Shown here one piece after another: positions 54,529 to 62,067 of a stretch of DNA of 64,000 nt (positions within the stretch are counted from its first letter, which is position 1; each line of letters starts with the position of its first letter). Both the position numbers and the translations under genes were made by a program. The DNA comes from Antricoccus suffuscus (GTDB lineage Bacteria > Actinomycetota > Actinomycetes > Mycobacteriales > Antricoccaceae). Below the pieces are notes generated by a model. The model was not told the DNA's origin. It did no database searches and saw nothing but the letters and a program-made list of their open reading frames with translations. The stretch spans positions 60,690-124,689 of the forward strand of contig NZ_PVUE01000013.1 in assembly GCF_003003235.1 (NCBI RefSeq), given 5' to 3'.

Positions 54529-56424
54529 CTATTTGGGGTCGCTCACCTGCCGCGCCCGCTTCGAGGTCGTCGTACGGCGCCCCGCCTTCGTCGGTGACTT
54601 TTTGGCCGGTGCTGCCGCCTTCGTCGTACTTTTCTTGGCCGAAGACTTGGCGGCCGGCCGTGTGGCCGCCGACGGGTCTCTCTCTTGATACGCCGTCTCG
54701 AGCAGCTCCGCCGCGTGCGCGCGACCGGAGTCGCTGTCGGTGAGGCCGGCCAGCATCCGAGTCAACTCGACGATGCGCTCGGCGTGATCGAGGTGGCGGA
54801 TATCCGACCTGGTCACGCCCTGTGCACCGGACTTCTCGATCACGACGTGCCGGTCGGCGTACGCCGCGACCTGTGGCAAGTGCGTGACCGCGATTACCTG
54901 GTGATCTTTGCCAAGTACGGCCAGCAGCCGGCCGATTTCGATCGCCGACTCGCCGCCCACGCCGGAGTCGACCTCGTCGAAGACCATCGTCGGCACCGGG
55001 TCGGTGCCGGCCAGCACGACCTCGATCGCGAGCATCACCCGGGACAGCTCGCCGCCGGAGGCACCCTTGGCCAGCGGGCGGTACGTCGTACCCCCGTCGC
55101 TGCTGAGCTCGATGTGCACGGTGTCGATACCGTCCGGGCTGGCCCCGGCGGGCCGGCCGTCGGCCTCGAGCGTGGGACGACCCGCGGCCGCTTCTCGGGG
55201 ACTGACCCGTACGCCGATCCGCACCGAGCCCATCGCGAGTTTCGCCAGCTGGGCGCCGATCGCGTCCTGAAACGACCCGGCCGCCTCGCGCCGCCGGCTC
55301 GATAACGCCGCGGCCGCGGTCTGCGCGGACGCCTGGGCCTGAGTCACCTGTTGTTCGAGCCGGGCCATGCTCTCGGCCGAGTCGTCCATCGCGTCCAGCT
55401 GGGCGCGGGCATCGTCGGCCCACGCCAGTACGCCGGCCACCCCGTCCGCGCCGCCGTAGTTGCGCACCAGCTCGCGCAGCTCGACGCGCCGGGCCATCGC
55501 CTGCGCGAGGCGTTCGGGGTCGTCGCTGACGCCCTCGGCGTACCCCGACACGTCGCTGGCCAGGTCGGTGGCGAGGTAGGAGATCTCTTTAGCGCGCGTG
55601 GCGAGCTCCGCGAGGGACTCGTCGTGGACGCCGCCTTCGTCGAGCGCGCGGACGGCGCGGCCGATGAGGGTGCTGATGCTGTCGCCACCGGCGTCGTCGT
55701 CCGCGCCGACCAGCGCGGTGTGCGCCGCCTGCACCGACTGGCGCAGGGAGTCGGCGTTGGCGAGCCGGCCCAGCTCCTGCTCGAGGCGTTCGTCCTCGCC
55801 CGGTCGCGGCGCCGCCGCGTCGACCTGTTCGAGGCCGAACATCAGCATCTGGCGGGTCCGGCGCCGCTCGTCGTCATTGCGCAGCCGGTCGTCGCGCTCC
55901 TGCTCGATCCGGCGCCACTCGTCGTACGCCGCCCGGTAGTCGGCCAGTGCCTGCGTCACCGGCGCCCCGGCGTACCGGTCGAGTAGCTCGCGTTGTTGCG
56001 CGGGCTGGGCCAGGCGCAGCTGGGTCGACTGGCCGTGCACCGCGATGACGGAGTCGGCGAGCTCGGCCAGGACGCCGACCGGCACCGAACGCCCGCCCGC
56101 GCTGGCCCGGGACCGCCCGTTCTTGCTGACGCTGCGGCTGAGGATCAGCGTGCCGTCCTCGTCGACGTCACCGCCGGCCTCGGTGGTGCGGCGTACGGCG
56201 TGACTGTCCGGCGCAAGGCGCAGCCGGCCCTCGATGTCGGCGCTGGCCGCGTCGTGCGAGACCTGAGAGGAGTCCGAGCGCTCGCCGAACATCAGCATCA
56301 GCCCGGCCACGACCATCGTCTTGCCGGCCCCGGTCTCGCCGGTCACGACCGTGAACCCGCGATCGAGCTGCAGCGTCGCGTCGGCAATCACGCCGAGGTT
56401 GCGGATGCGGACTTCCTCTAGCAC
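54529..56424 (-). CDS. recN: DNA repair protein RecN, with basic C-terminal tail
   Basis: A 631-residue SMC-like ATPase. It starts MLEEVRIRNLGVIADATLQL, with Walker A TGETGAGKTMVVAGLMLMFG, a long coiled-coil middle, and Walker B TMVFDEVDSGVGGESAIEIG. RecN acts in double-strand break repair. The GTG at 56424 has AGGAG 7 bases upstream. The last 45 residues are a Lys/Ala/Thr-rich tail (SSAKKSTTKAAAPAKKSPTK) absent from most RecN proteins, perhaps for DNA binding. Confidence 0.94.
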   Translation of the reverse strand: MLEEVRIRNLGVIADATLQLDRGFTVVTGETGAGKTMVVAGLMLMFGERSDSSQVSHDAASADIEGRLRLAPDSHAVRRTTEAGGDVDEDGTLILSRSVSKNGRSRASAGGRSVPVGVLAELADSVIAVHGQSTQLRLAQPAQQRELLDRYAGAPVTQALADYRAAYDEWRRIEQERDDRLRNDDERRRTRQMLMFGLEQVDAAAPRPGEDERLEQELGRLANADSLRQSVQAAHTALVGADDDAGGDSISTLIGRAVRALDEGGVHDESLAELATRAKEISYLATDLASDVSGYAEGVSDDPERLAQAMARRVELRELVRNYGGADGVAGVLAWADDARAQLDAMDDSAESMARLEQQVTQAQASAQTAAAALSSRRREAAGSFQDAIGAQLAKLAMGSVRIGVRVSPREAAAGRPTLEADGRPAGASPDGIDTVHIELSSDGGTTYRPLAKGASGGELSRVMLAIEVVLAGTDPVPTMVFDEVDSGVGGESAIEIGRLLAVLGKDHQVIAVTHLPQVAAYADRHVVIEKSGAQGVTRSDIRHLDHAERIVELTRMLAGLTDSDSGRAHAAELLETAYQERDPSAATRPAAKSSAKKSTTKAAAPAKKSPTKAGRRTTTSKRARQVSDPK

Positions 56425-56461
56425 GCCGCACTCCTTCCGGCGTACGTCGCAGTGCGCTCCA

Positions 56462-57412
56462 CTACTGTTCCCGGAACCCGTGCACGGGCAACTGGAAGCG
56501 GGCAACGAGCCGGTCGCTGAAGCTCTCGTCCTTGACCCGGGCGACGTAGACGGGCTTGTCGCCGCGGCGTACGACAACGCTGTGGCCCTCCGGCACCGGG
56601 ATCGTGCGCCGGCCGTCCGCGCACAGCACCGCATCGTGGCCACGCGGGGCGACGTCGAGCCGGATGCTCGACTCCGGCCCGGTGAGCAGCGGCCGGGCAA
56701 ACAGCGCGTGCGCCGCATTGGGTACCAGGAGGATGGCCTCGACGCTGGGCCACACGATCGGTCCGCCGGCGCTGAAGGCGTAGGCCGTGGAGCCGGTCGG
56801 GGTCGCACACAAGATGCCATCACAGCCAAACGAGGTCAGCGGACGGCCGTCGACGCTGACGCCGACCTCAAGGATGCGTTCGCGGGTGGTCTTCTCCAGC
56901 GACGACTCGTTAAGCGCCCAGGTGGAGACGACCACGCCGTCCGGACCGAACACGTCGACGTCGAGCGTCATCCGTTCCTCGACGCGGTAGGCGCGATCGA
57001 GCACGTCCTGGACCGCCTCGTGCAGCGCCTCGGGTTCGGTCTCGGCAAGGAACCCGACATGCCCGAGGTTGACGCCCAGGATCGGCGAACCGGCCGGGCG
57101 GGCATACTCCGCGGCGCGCAAAAACGTCCCGTCCCCACCGAGCACCATCACCAGCTCGGGTTTGGTGCCTTCGGTGATATCAGGGCGCTGCGGATCGCCA
57201 TGCAGGTCTGGTACGCCGACCACCCAGTCGTGATCGATCAGGTCGCGTTCGGCGTACGGCGCGAGGACCCGAATGCCGGCCTTGTGCAGGCGTTCGGCGA
57301 CCTGGCGGGCGAGATCGATGATGTCCTCGCGGCCGGCGTGCGTGACCAGAAGTACCGCGCGCTGCTCCCCCGACTGGTCAGGTGTCGACCGTACGTCGCT
57401 GCGCTCGCTCAT
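56462..57412 (-). CDS. nadK: NAD kinase
   Basis: A 316-residue kinase. The GGDGTFLRAAEYARPAGSPILGVNLGHVGFLAE motif is diagnostic (GGDGT plus the L-G-x-x-G-F-L motif). It phosphorylates NAD to NADP. The start MSERSDVRSTPDQSG lies 37 bases upstream of recN. A short 16-base tandem repeat sits just before it. Confidence 0.95.
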   Translation of the reverse strand: MSERSDVRSTPDQSGEQRAVLLVTHAGREDIIDLARQVAERLHKAGIRVLAPYAERDLIDHDWVVGVPDLHGDPQRPDITEGTKPELVMVLGGDGTFLRAAEYARPAGSPILGVNLGHVGFLAETEPEALHEAVQDVLDRAYRVEERMTLDVDVFGPDGVVVSTWALNESSLEKTTRERILEVGVSVDGRPLTSFGCDGILCATPTGSTAYAFSAGGPIVWPSVEAILLVPNAAHALFARPLLTGPESSIRLDVAPRGHDAVLCADGRRTIPVPEGHSVVVRRGDKPVYVARVKDESFSDRLVARFQLPVHGFREQ

Positions 57413-57435
57413 TAACCTCTCTTCTCCGGGTCGTC

Positions 57436-57499
57436 AGATGCTGAGGTCTTAAGATGCTCGGGTCTTAAGATCCTCACGTCTCAAGATGCTCAGGCCTTC
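57436..57499 (-). repeat. Four-copy 16-bp tandem repeat upstream of nadK
   Basis: Units AGATGCTGAGGTCTTA, AGATGCTCGGGTCTTA, AGATCCTCACGTCTCA and AGATGCTCAGGCCTTC run without gaps. They fill most of the 85 bases between the nadK start and the transporter stop. Copy number could vary and change nadK expression. Confidence 0.8.
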
Positions 57500-58808
57500 A
57501 AACGCCGATCAGTTTCGCCGACAACCACAACAAGCACGTCGCCATCAGGATGATCGGTACTACAGACATTAGTCCGAGCACGTGAAACTGCTTCGCCGAC
57601 GGGCGTAGGTCCGCCGCGACGACGCGGCGCCATAACAGTGTGGCAAGCGATCCGCCGTATGTCAGGTTCGGGCCAAGGTTTACGCCAATCAAGACGGCCA
57701 GCACCGCGAGCGGTGCACCGGCCACGAGCGGTAACAGCACCAGTGTGGCGGGAATGTTGTTGACGAGATTGGCGACCAGCGCGGCCAGCAGCGCGATGAC
57801 CAGCAGTGCGGGTAGCGAATGTCCGGCGGGTAGGAGTCGCCCGAGCAGCGCCGCGCCACCGTGCCGGCTGACACCGTCGACGATGACGCCAAGTGCGAGC
57901 ACGAACAGCAGGAAACTGGGGTTCGCCTCACCGATGATCCGGCGTACGTCGGTCTGTTTGCGGACCAGGCGGCGTACCCCGAGCACCAGAGCGCTGGCGG
58001 CGGCCATCCACGCCGGCGACAGGCCGAACGCGGACAGTACGACGAACCCGCACACGGTCACGACCAGTACCCCGAGCGCCACCCGCGGCGATCCGTCACG
58101 AAAGTCCCGCGATCCGTCACGAAAGTCCGACGATCCGTCACGAATGTCCCGCGATCCGTCACTCGAGGCCGGCGCGAGTTGCTCGCGGAATGCGATCCGC
58201 GCCACCGCCCACTCCGTTATCAGGATCGCGACCCACGGCACGGCGAGCAGCGCCGCGAACCGACCGAACGTCAGACCGGCCGCGCCGAACGCCAGCAGGT
58301 TGGTGAGGTTGGAGACCGGCAGCAGCAGCGAGCCGGAGTTCGCGATCCGCACTAACGCGAACGTGTGCGGGGCGCTTGGGGTCCGCATCCGCAACGTTGC
58401 CGCGACAACGACGGGCGTGAGTAGTACGACGGTCGTGTCCAGCGTGAGTACGGCGGTCACCGCGCCGGCCATCACCACGACGTACCCGAGCAGTCGGCGC
58501 GGCGTACCCCTGCTGCGGGTGGCGGCGAGTCGGCCGAAGTAGGTGAAGACGCCTTCCTCGGCGAGCAAGTGGCCGAGGATAAGAATTGCGCCGAGAAATG
58601 CGACGGTGCCGGCAAGATCGCGAACAGTGGTGCCGGCTGCCGCCGCGGGTACGACGCCGAGGAGTACGAGCGCAAAGGCGCCAGCGGCAGCGATCGGGCC
58701 TTCAAGGAGCCTGCTGTTGCCGCGGATGGCGATCGCCAACGCGCCGGCGAGTACGCCGACCGCGATGACGAGGGCGACCGGTCCGGTCAATCGACCACCC
58801 GCGACCAC
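57498..58808 (-). CDS. SLC13/ArsB-like ion transporter with repeat insertion
   Basis: A 436-residue membrane protein with about 11 helices of the ArsB/NhaD (ion transporter superfamily) type. It has AGTVAFLGAILILGHLLAEEGVFTYFGRLAA and DTTVVLLTPVVVAATLRM in the first half, and ANLVNNIPATLVLLPLVAG in the second. The central cytoplasmic loop carries a repeat-encoded stretch read as DGSRDIRD, GSSDFRD, GSRDFRD and GSPR, seven residues per copy, matching the DNA repeat at 58089-58163. The ion cannot be told from the sequence. Its start overlaps the tlyA 3' end by 22 bases. Confidence 0.8.
   Translation of the reverse strand: MVAGGRLTGPVALVIAVGVLAGALAIAIRGNSRLLEGPIAAAGAFALVLLGVVPAAAAGTTVRDLAGTVAFLGAILILGHLLAEEGVFTYFGRLAATRSRGTPRRLLGYVVVMAGAVTAVLTLDTTVVLLTPVVVAATLRMRTPSAPHTFALVRIANSGSLLLPVSNLTNLLAFGAAGLTFGRFAALLAVPWVAILITEWAVARIAFREQLAPASSDGSRDIRDGSSDFRDGSRDFRDGSPRVALGVLVVTVCGFVVLSAFGLSPAWMAAASALVLGVRRLVRKQTDVRRIIGEANPSFLLFVLALGVIVDGVSRHGGAALLGRLLPAGHSLPALLVIALLAALVANLVNNIPATLVLLPLVAGAPLAVLAVLIGVNLGPNLTYGGSLATLLWRRVVAADLRPSAKQFHVLGLMSVVPIILMATCLLWLSAKLIGV
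58089..58163 (+). repeat. ATCCGTCAC repeat array C, inside the ion transporter gene
   Basis: Four direct copies of a 21-base unit with cores ATCCGTCAC starting at 58091, 58112, 58133 and 58154, mostly followed by GAAAGTCC. The copies keep the transporter frame (7 codons each) and are read antisense. Confidence 0.85.
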
Positions 58809-59575
58809 AGCTCGTCGAAGTCTTCGGCGGCGCCGCGCTGTAGTCGGATGAAGTATTCGATATTGCCCGCTGGTCCGGGGACTTTGCTACGCGCGATGCC
58901 ACGCAGATGCAAGCCGTGCTCGGCCGCCGACGCCACCACGTCGCGCACGGATTTCTCGTGATCGGCTAGGTCTCGTACGACGCCGCCCTTGCCCAGCCGG
59001 TTTTTGCCTACTTCAAACTGCGGCTTGACCATGGGAATGAGCACGCCATCGGACGCGGTCAGCTCGGCGAGGCGGTCCATCACGTGCCGCAGCGAAATGA
59101 AGCTCAGGTCCGCGACCACGACGTCGCCCGAGCCGCCGATTTGCTGGGCGGTCACGTCGCGCACATGAGTACGTTCGATGCTGTGCACGCGGTCATCGGC
59201 GCGCAGCCGAGGGTCGAGCTGGTCTCGGCCCACGTCGAGCGCGACAACCTCTCGCGCCCCGACGTGCAGCAGGATCTCGGTGAAGCCGCCGGTCGAAGCG
59301 CCGACGTCGATACAACGCCGATCCATTACGTCGATGTCGGCGAAATCTTGAAGCGCGCCGAGCAGCTTCAGCGCGCCGCGCGAGACGAACTCGTTGCCCT
59401 CGGTCCGTTCGGCGACCACGTCCATCGATTCGTCGACCAGCTGTGACTGCTTCGTGGCAACCTCGCCGCCGACCTGCACGGCCCCGGACGCGATCAGCTC
59501 ACGGGCGAGTTGGCGTGAACGCGCCATGCCGGCGCGCACCAGAAATATGTCGAGCCGTACCTTCTGCTCGGTCAA
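58787..59575 (-). CDS. tlyA: TlyA family rRNA 2'-O-methyltransferase/hemolysin
   Basis: A 262-residue protein. It has an S4 domain (RLDIFLVRAGMARSRQLARELIASGAVQVGG) followed by a FtsJ-like methyltransferase with IDVGASTGGFTEILLHVGAREVVALDVG. In Mycobacterium TlyA methylates 16S and 23S rRNA and affects capreomycin sensitivity. It starts with TTG at 59575, overlapping the upstream gene's TGA. Confidence 0.93.
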   Translation of the reverse strand: MTEQKVRLDIFLVRAGMARSRQLARELIASGAVQVGGEVATKQSQLVDESMDVVAERTEGNEFVSRGALKLLGALQDFADIDVMDRRCIDVGASTGGFTEILLHVGAREVVALDVGRDQLDPRLRADDRVHSIERTHVRDVTAQQIGGSGDVVVADLSFISLRHVMDRLAELTASDGVLIPMVKPQFEVGKNRLGKGGVVRDLADHEKSVRDVVASAAEHGLHLRGIARSKVPGPAGNIEYFIRLQRGAAEDFDELWSRVVD

Positions 59576-59871
59576 CTATCACCGCGCTCAACGTCGTTAA
59601 GGGCGTCCGTGAGCTCACGGTGCGCTCGAGTGAACACGTCGTTATGGTCCGCGAGCGGACGCTCGTCTACCGCGTCGACCTCGGCCAGTACGGCGGCAAA
59701 CCGCTGAGGCGTTTCAGTTTCCGCGGCGCGCCGATCAAGCTGGTGCTGGTTTGGCGCTGACGGCTTCGGCGTGCTTCCGGTCTCCCCGTTCGAGGTCGCC
59801 GACTCGACGCCGTCGCCGCCGGATACGTCATCTGGCTGCTGCTGTCCGGAGTCCGGTTGCGTGATGTCCAT
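59572..59871 (-). CDS. Small conserved protein upstream of tlyA
   Basis: A 99-residue protein with an acidic, Gln/Ser-rich N-terminal half (ITQPDSGQQQPDDVSGGDG) and a helical C-terminal half (QRFAAVLAEVDAVDERPLADHNDVFTRAHRELTDALNDV). The position just before tlyA matches the small Rv1693-like protein of Mycobacterium. Its stop overlaps the tlyA start by 4 bases. A GTG at 59895 would give 107 residues. Function unknown. Confidence 0.6.
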   Translation of the reverse strand: MDITQPDSGQQQPDDVSGGDGVESATSNGETGSTPKPSAPNQHQLDRRAAETETPQRFAAVLAEVDAVDERPLADHNDVFTRAHRELTDALNDVERGDS

Positions 59872-60037
59872 ACGCCAATTATCCGCATATGCCACAATTT
59901 CGTGGCACGCTACTTCACATTCGGCCTAGAGTTGGGCACCGCCGGGGTATGCCGATGGCAGAGTCTGTGGGCCAGAGCCGTACTTACACACCGCAATTCA
60001 CGCGTCACCGAATCGGCGCGTCCAGGGAATGGATGAC

Positions 60038-60367
60038 ATGGCAACACTCGAAGAATGCACGACCGCGCTAGAAGGCCTCGCCGATCGGCTCGCCTCGCTC
60101 GATCACAAGGCCGATTTCGAGCGCACCCTTAGTTGCACGATCAAAGACCTCGATGTCATCCTCAGAGGCACGTTCAAGGACGGATCGTTCGTGGACATCG
60201 CCGAGGCGCCCAAGTCTGACGGCAACATCAAACTGACTGCCGGATCCGACGACCTGGTCGCGCTGTGCGACGGGGAGCTCAATGTCGCGAAGGCGTGGGC
60301 AAGCGGTCGGCTCAAGGTTGATGCCAGCATCATGGACATGATGAAACTGCGCGAACTGCTCAAGTAG
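60038..60367 (+). CDS. SCP2 sterol-binding domain protein
   Basis: A 109-residue protein consisting of an SCP2 fold: RTLSCTIKDLDVILRGTFKDGSF, then KLTAGSDDLVALCDGELNVAKAWASGRLKVDASIMDMMKLRELL, which is the usual SCP2 end. Small SCP2 proteins bind lipids, and in this setting the ligand is unknown. ATG 60038 follows AGGGA by about 9 bases; an ATG 9 bases earlier is in frame too. It is on the plus strand inside an otherwise minus-strand block. Confidence 0.82.
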   Translation: MATLEECTTALEGLADRLASLDHKADFERTLSCTIKDLDVILRGTFKDGSFVDIAEAPKSDGNIKLTAGSDDLVALCDGELNVAKAWASGRLKVDASIMDMMKLRELLK

Positions 60368-60447
60368 CTCGCGCGCCAATCGTCGCGCGGCACTGCGGGC
60401 CAATGACACCGCGCAGCGGTGGTTGGATGCGTGGGACTATCGGATTC

Positions 60448-61467
60448 TCAATTGAGACTCAACGAGCGAGACTCGGCGGACGCGGCGTCGTCGGCGGGCT
60501 GAGGCTGACCGCCCGACCAACTGATGGCGCAGGCGATCCGCAGGTAGTCGAGCGGATCCTGGTCACCCGACTTTGCCGCTGTCTGGCGGATCTGACCGTC
60601 GCTACTCGCCTGCCAGCAGCCGATAGTCCAGCCGTCCGCGTTGCTGCGCGGAACACCACGGCCAGGCTTGAGCAGGTCCCGTAGGTCCGCTCCGATATAG
60701 GTCGGGCGGAGTTCTTCGGTGGCCTCCAGGAGTCCGGCAGGGGTAGTCACGCCGGTCATGACGAGCAGGCTGTCGCAGTCGGAGCGGTTGGCGCCCTCGA
60801 TGTCGGTATCGAGCCGATCTCCGATCACGAGCGGCCTATGTGCCTGCGTGCGTTTGACCGATGCGGTCTGCATGGTGCGGTCTGGTTTGCCGGCCACGGC
60901 GTCAGGCCTACGTCCGAGCGCCGTAGCAACAACATCGATCATTGCGCCATTGCCGGGCAGGATCCCACGCGCCGACGGAATGGTGGAGTCGAGATTGGTG
61001 GCAATCCAGAGCGCTCCGGCGCGAGCAGCCACCGTCGCCTCGCTGAGCTGCGCCCAGCCGATCTTGCGCGAGAATCCCTGGACGACGGCGGCCGGCTTGT
61101 CTGCGGCTTTGTCCGTGATTCTCAACCCGACAGCGGCGACCGCGTCACGCAGTCCGCGATCCCCCACGATCAGCACTAAAGCGCCTGGCTCTAGCCGATC
61201 GCGCAGAATTTCCGCGGCGACCTGTGCGGAGGTGATGATCTCCTCGGCCTTCGCCTGCACACCCACCGCGGCGAGCTTCTCGACGACCTCGGCCGGAGTT
61301 CGCGACGCGTTATTTGTCACGTACGCCGCGCGCATCCCGGCCTCGAGCGCTGCCTCCAGCGATGCCGCGGCATGCCCGACCGGTTCGTCACCGGAATAGA
61401 TCACCCCGTCCAGATCAAACAGCGCTACGTCGTACTGGCGGGCAAGTGCGTTCTCATCGGCGTCCAC
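60448..61467 (-). CDS. HAD-IIA family sugar or nucleotide phosphatase
   Basis: A 339-residue HAD phosphatase. The catalytic motif is DVALFDLDGVIYSGDEPV (nucleophile and acid/base Asp in FDLDG), followed by YVTNNASRTPAEVVEKL and late KPDRTMQTA and LVIGDRLDTDIEGANRSDCDSLLVMTGV. This is the NagD/Rv1692 type, which in Mycobacterium includes a glycerol-3-phosphate phosphatase. The C-terminal 50 residues beyond the core are specific to this gene. The start is GTG at 61467. Confidence 0.88.
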   Translation of the reverse strand: MDADENALARQYDVALFDLDGVIYSGDEPVGHAAASLEAALEAGMRAAYVTNNASRTPAEVVEKLAAVGVQAKAEEIITSAQVAAEILRDRLEPGALVLIVGDRGLRDAVAAVGLRITDKAADKPAAVVQGFSRKIGWAQLSEATVAARAGALWIATNLDSTIPSARGILPGNGAMIDVVATALGRRPDAVAGKPDRTMQTASVKRTQAHRPLVIGDRLDTDIEGANRSDCDSLLVMTGVTTPAGLLEATEELRPTYIGADLRDLLKPGRGVPRSNADGWTIGCWQASSDGQIRQTAAKSGDQDPLDYLRIACAISWSGGQPQPADDAASAESRSLSLN

Positions 61468-61519
61468 TCGATGAGCGTAGCCGCCACGATCATCATCGTC
61501 CTTCTCCGGCGGTGCTTAG

Positions 61520-61903
61520 TCAGGGGCGCGGCTCAAGCTTCGCGGAATGCGCCTCGACCTGATAGCGGCTTCTCGGACCGGTCGGTGTTTGCCAAAATCG
61601 TCGATGTAGCTCGCCGGTAATCCGCAGCCACGCACCGGCTTCCCACCGCGTGGCACGGCCGATCAGGCCCTTGTGAAAGCTCACGCAGTCGATCGTGTCA
61701 ACGGCCGGGCCCACACGCCCTCCTCGTGCGCGGCGGCGTACGACCAGCCGCCACGTCGCGGCTCGATCACCGCTCGGCAATTCACGAATCTCGACCGGAG
61801 CCGACAGTTTGCCGACAAGGCAGACCTCGTTGATATCGAGGTCTGTGTCCGGATCGATCTCTTTGTCCGTCGTGTTCTTCTTCGTCGATGTTGCAGTTGC
61901 CAT
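61520..61903 (-). CDS. Small single-stranded DNA-binding protein
   Basis: A 127-residue OB-fold protein. It has INEVCLVGKLSAPVEIRELPSGDRAATWRLVVRRR, then VDTIDCVSFHKGLIGRATRWEAGAWLRITGELHRRFWQTPTGPRSRYQVEAHS, matching the SSB core without the long acidic tail. It is probably a second SSB paralogue, with roles in DNA uptake or repair. The ATG at 61903 has GGAGG 7 bases upstream. A strong intrinsic terminator lies just before it, leaving only about 17 bases between the T tract and the start. Confidence 0.75.
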   Translation of the reverse strand: MATATSTKKNTTDKEIDPDTDLDINEVCLVGKLSAPVEIRELPSGDRAATWRLVVRRRARGGRVGPAVDTIDCVSFHKGLIGRATRWEAGAWLRITGELHRRFWQTPTGPRSRYQVEAHSAKLEPRP

Positions 61904-61926
61904 GGTGGTCCTCCGAGTGAAAACAA

Positions 61927-61969
61927 AAAGCGCGGTCTCATCCATGATCAATGGATGAGACCGCGCTTT
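61927..61969 (-). terminator. Intrinsic terminator immediately upstream of the ssb-like gene
   Basis: 19-base perfect arms (AAAGCGCGGTCTCATCCAT and complement) around a 5-base GATCA loop, followed on the minus strand by TTTTTGTTTT. It can end transcription of the TPR gene upstream (stop at 62068), but it also sits in the ssb leader. Confidence 0.8.
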
Positions 61970-62067
61970 GGTTGTTTCGCTACGGGCTGTGCATGAACGC
62001 GGAGGGTTGTGGATAGGAATCGGCCATAACGGCAGATCTGTCACACTGCCCTGGTAAGAGGCCCGGT

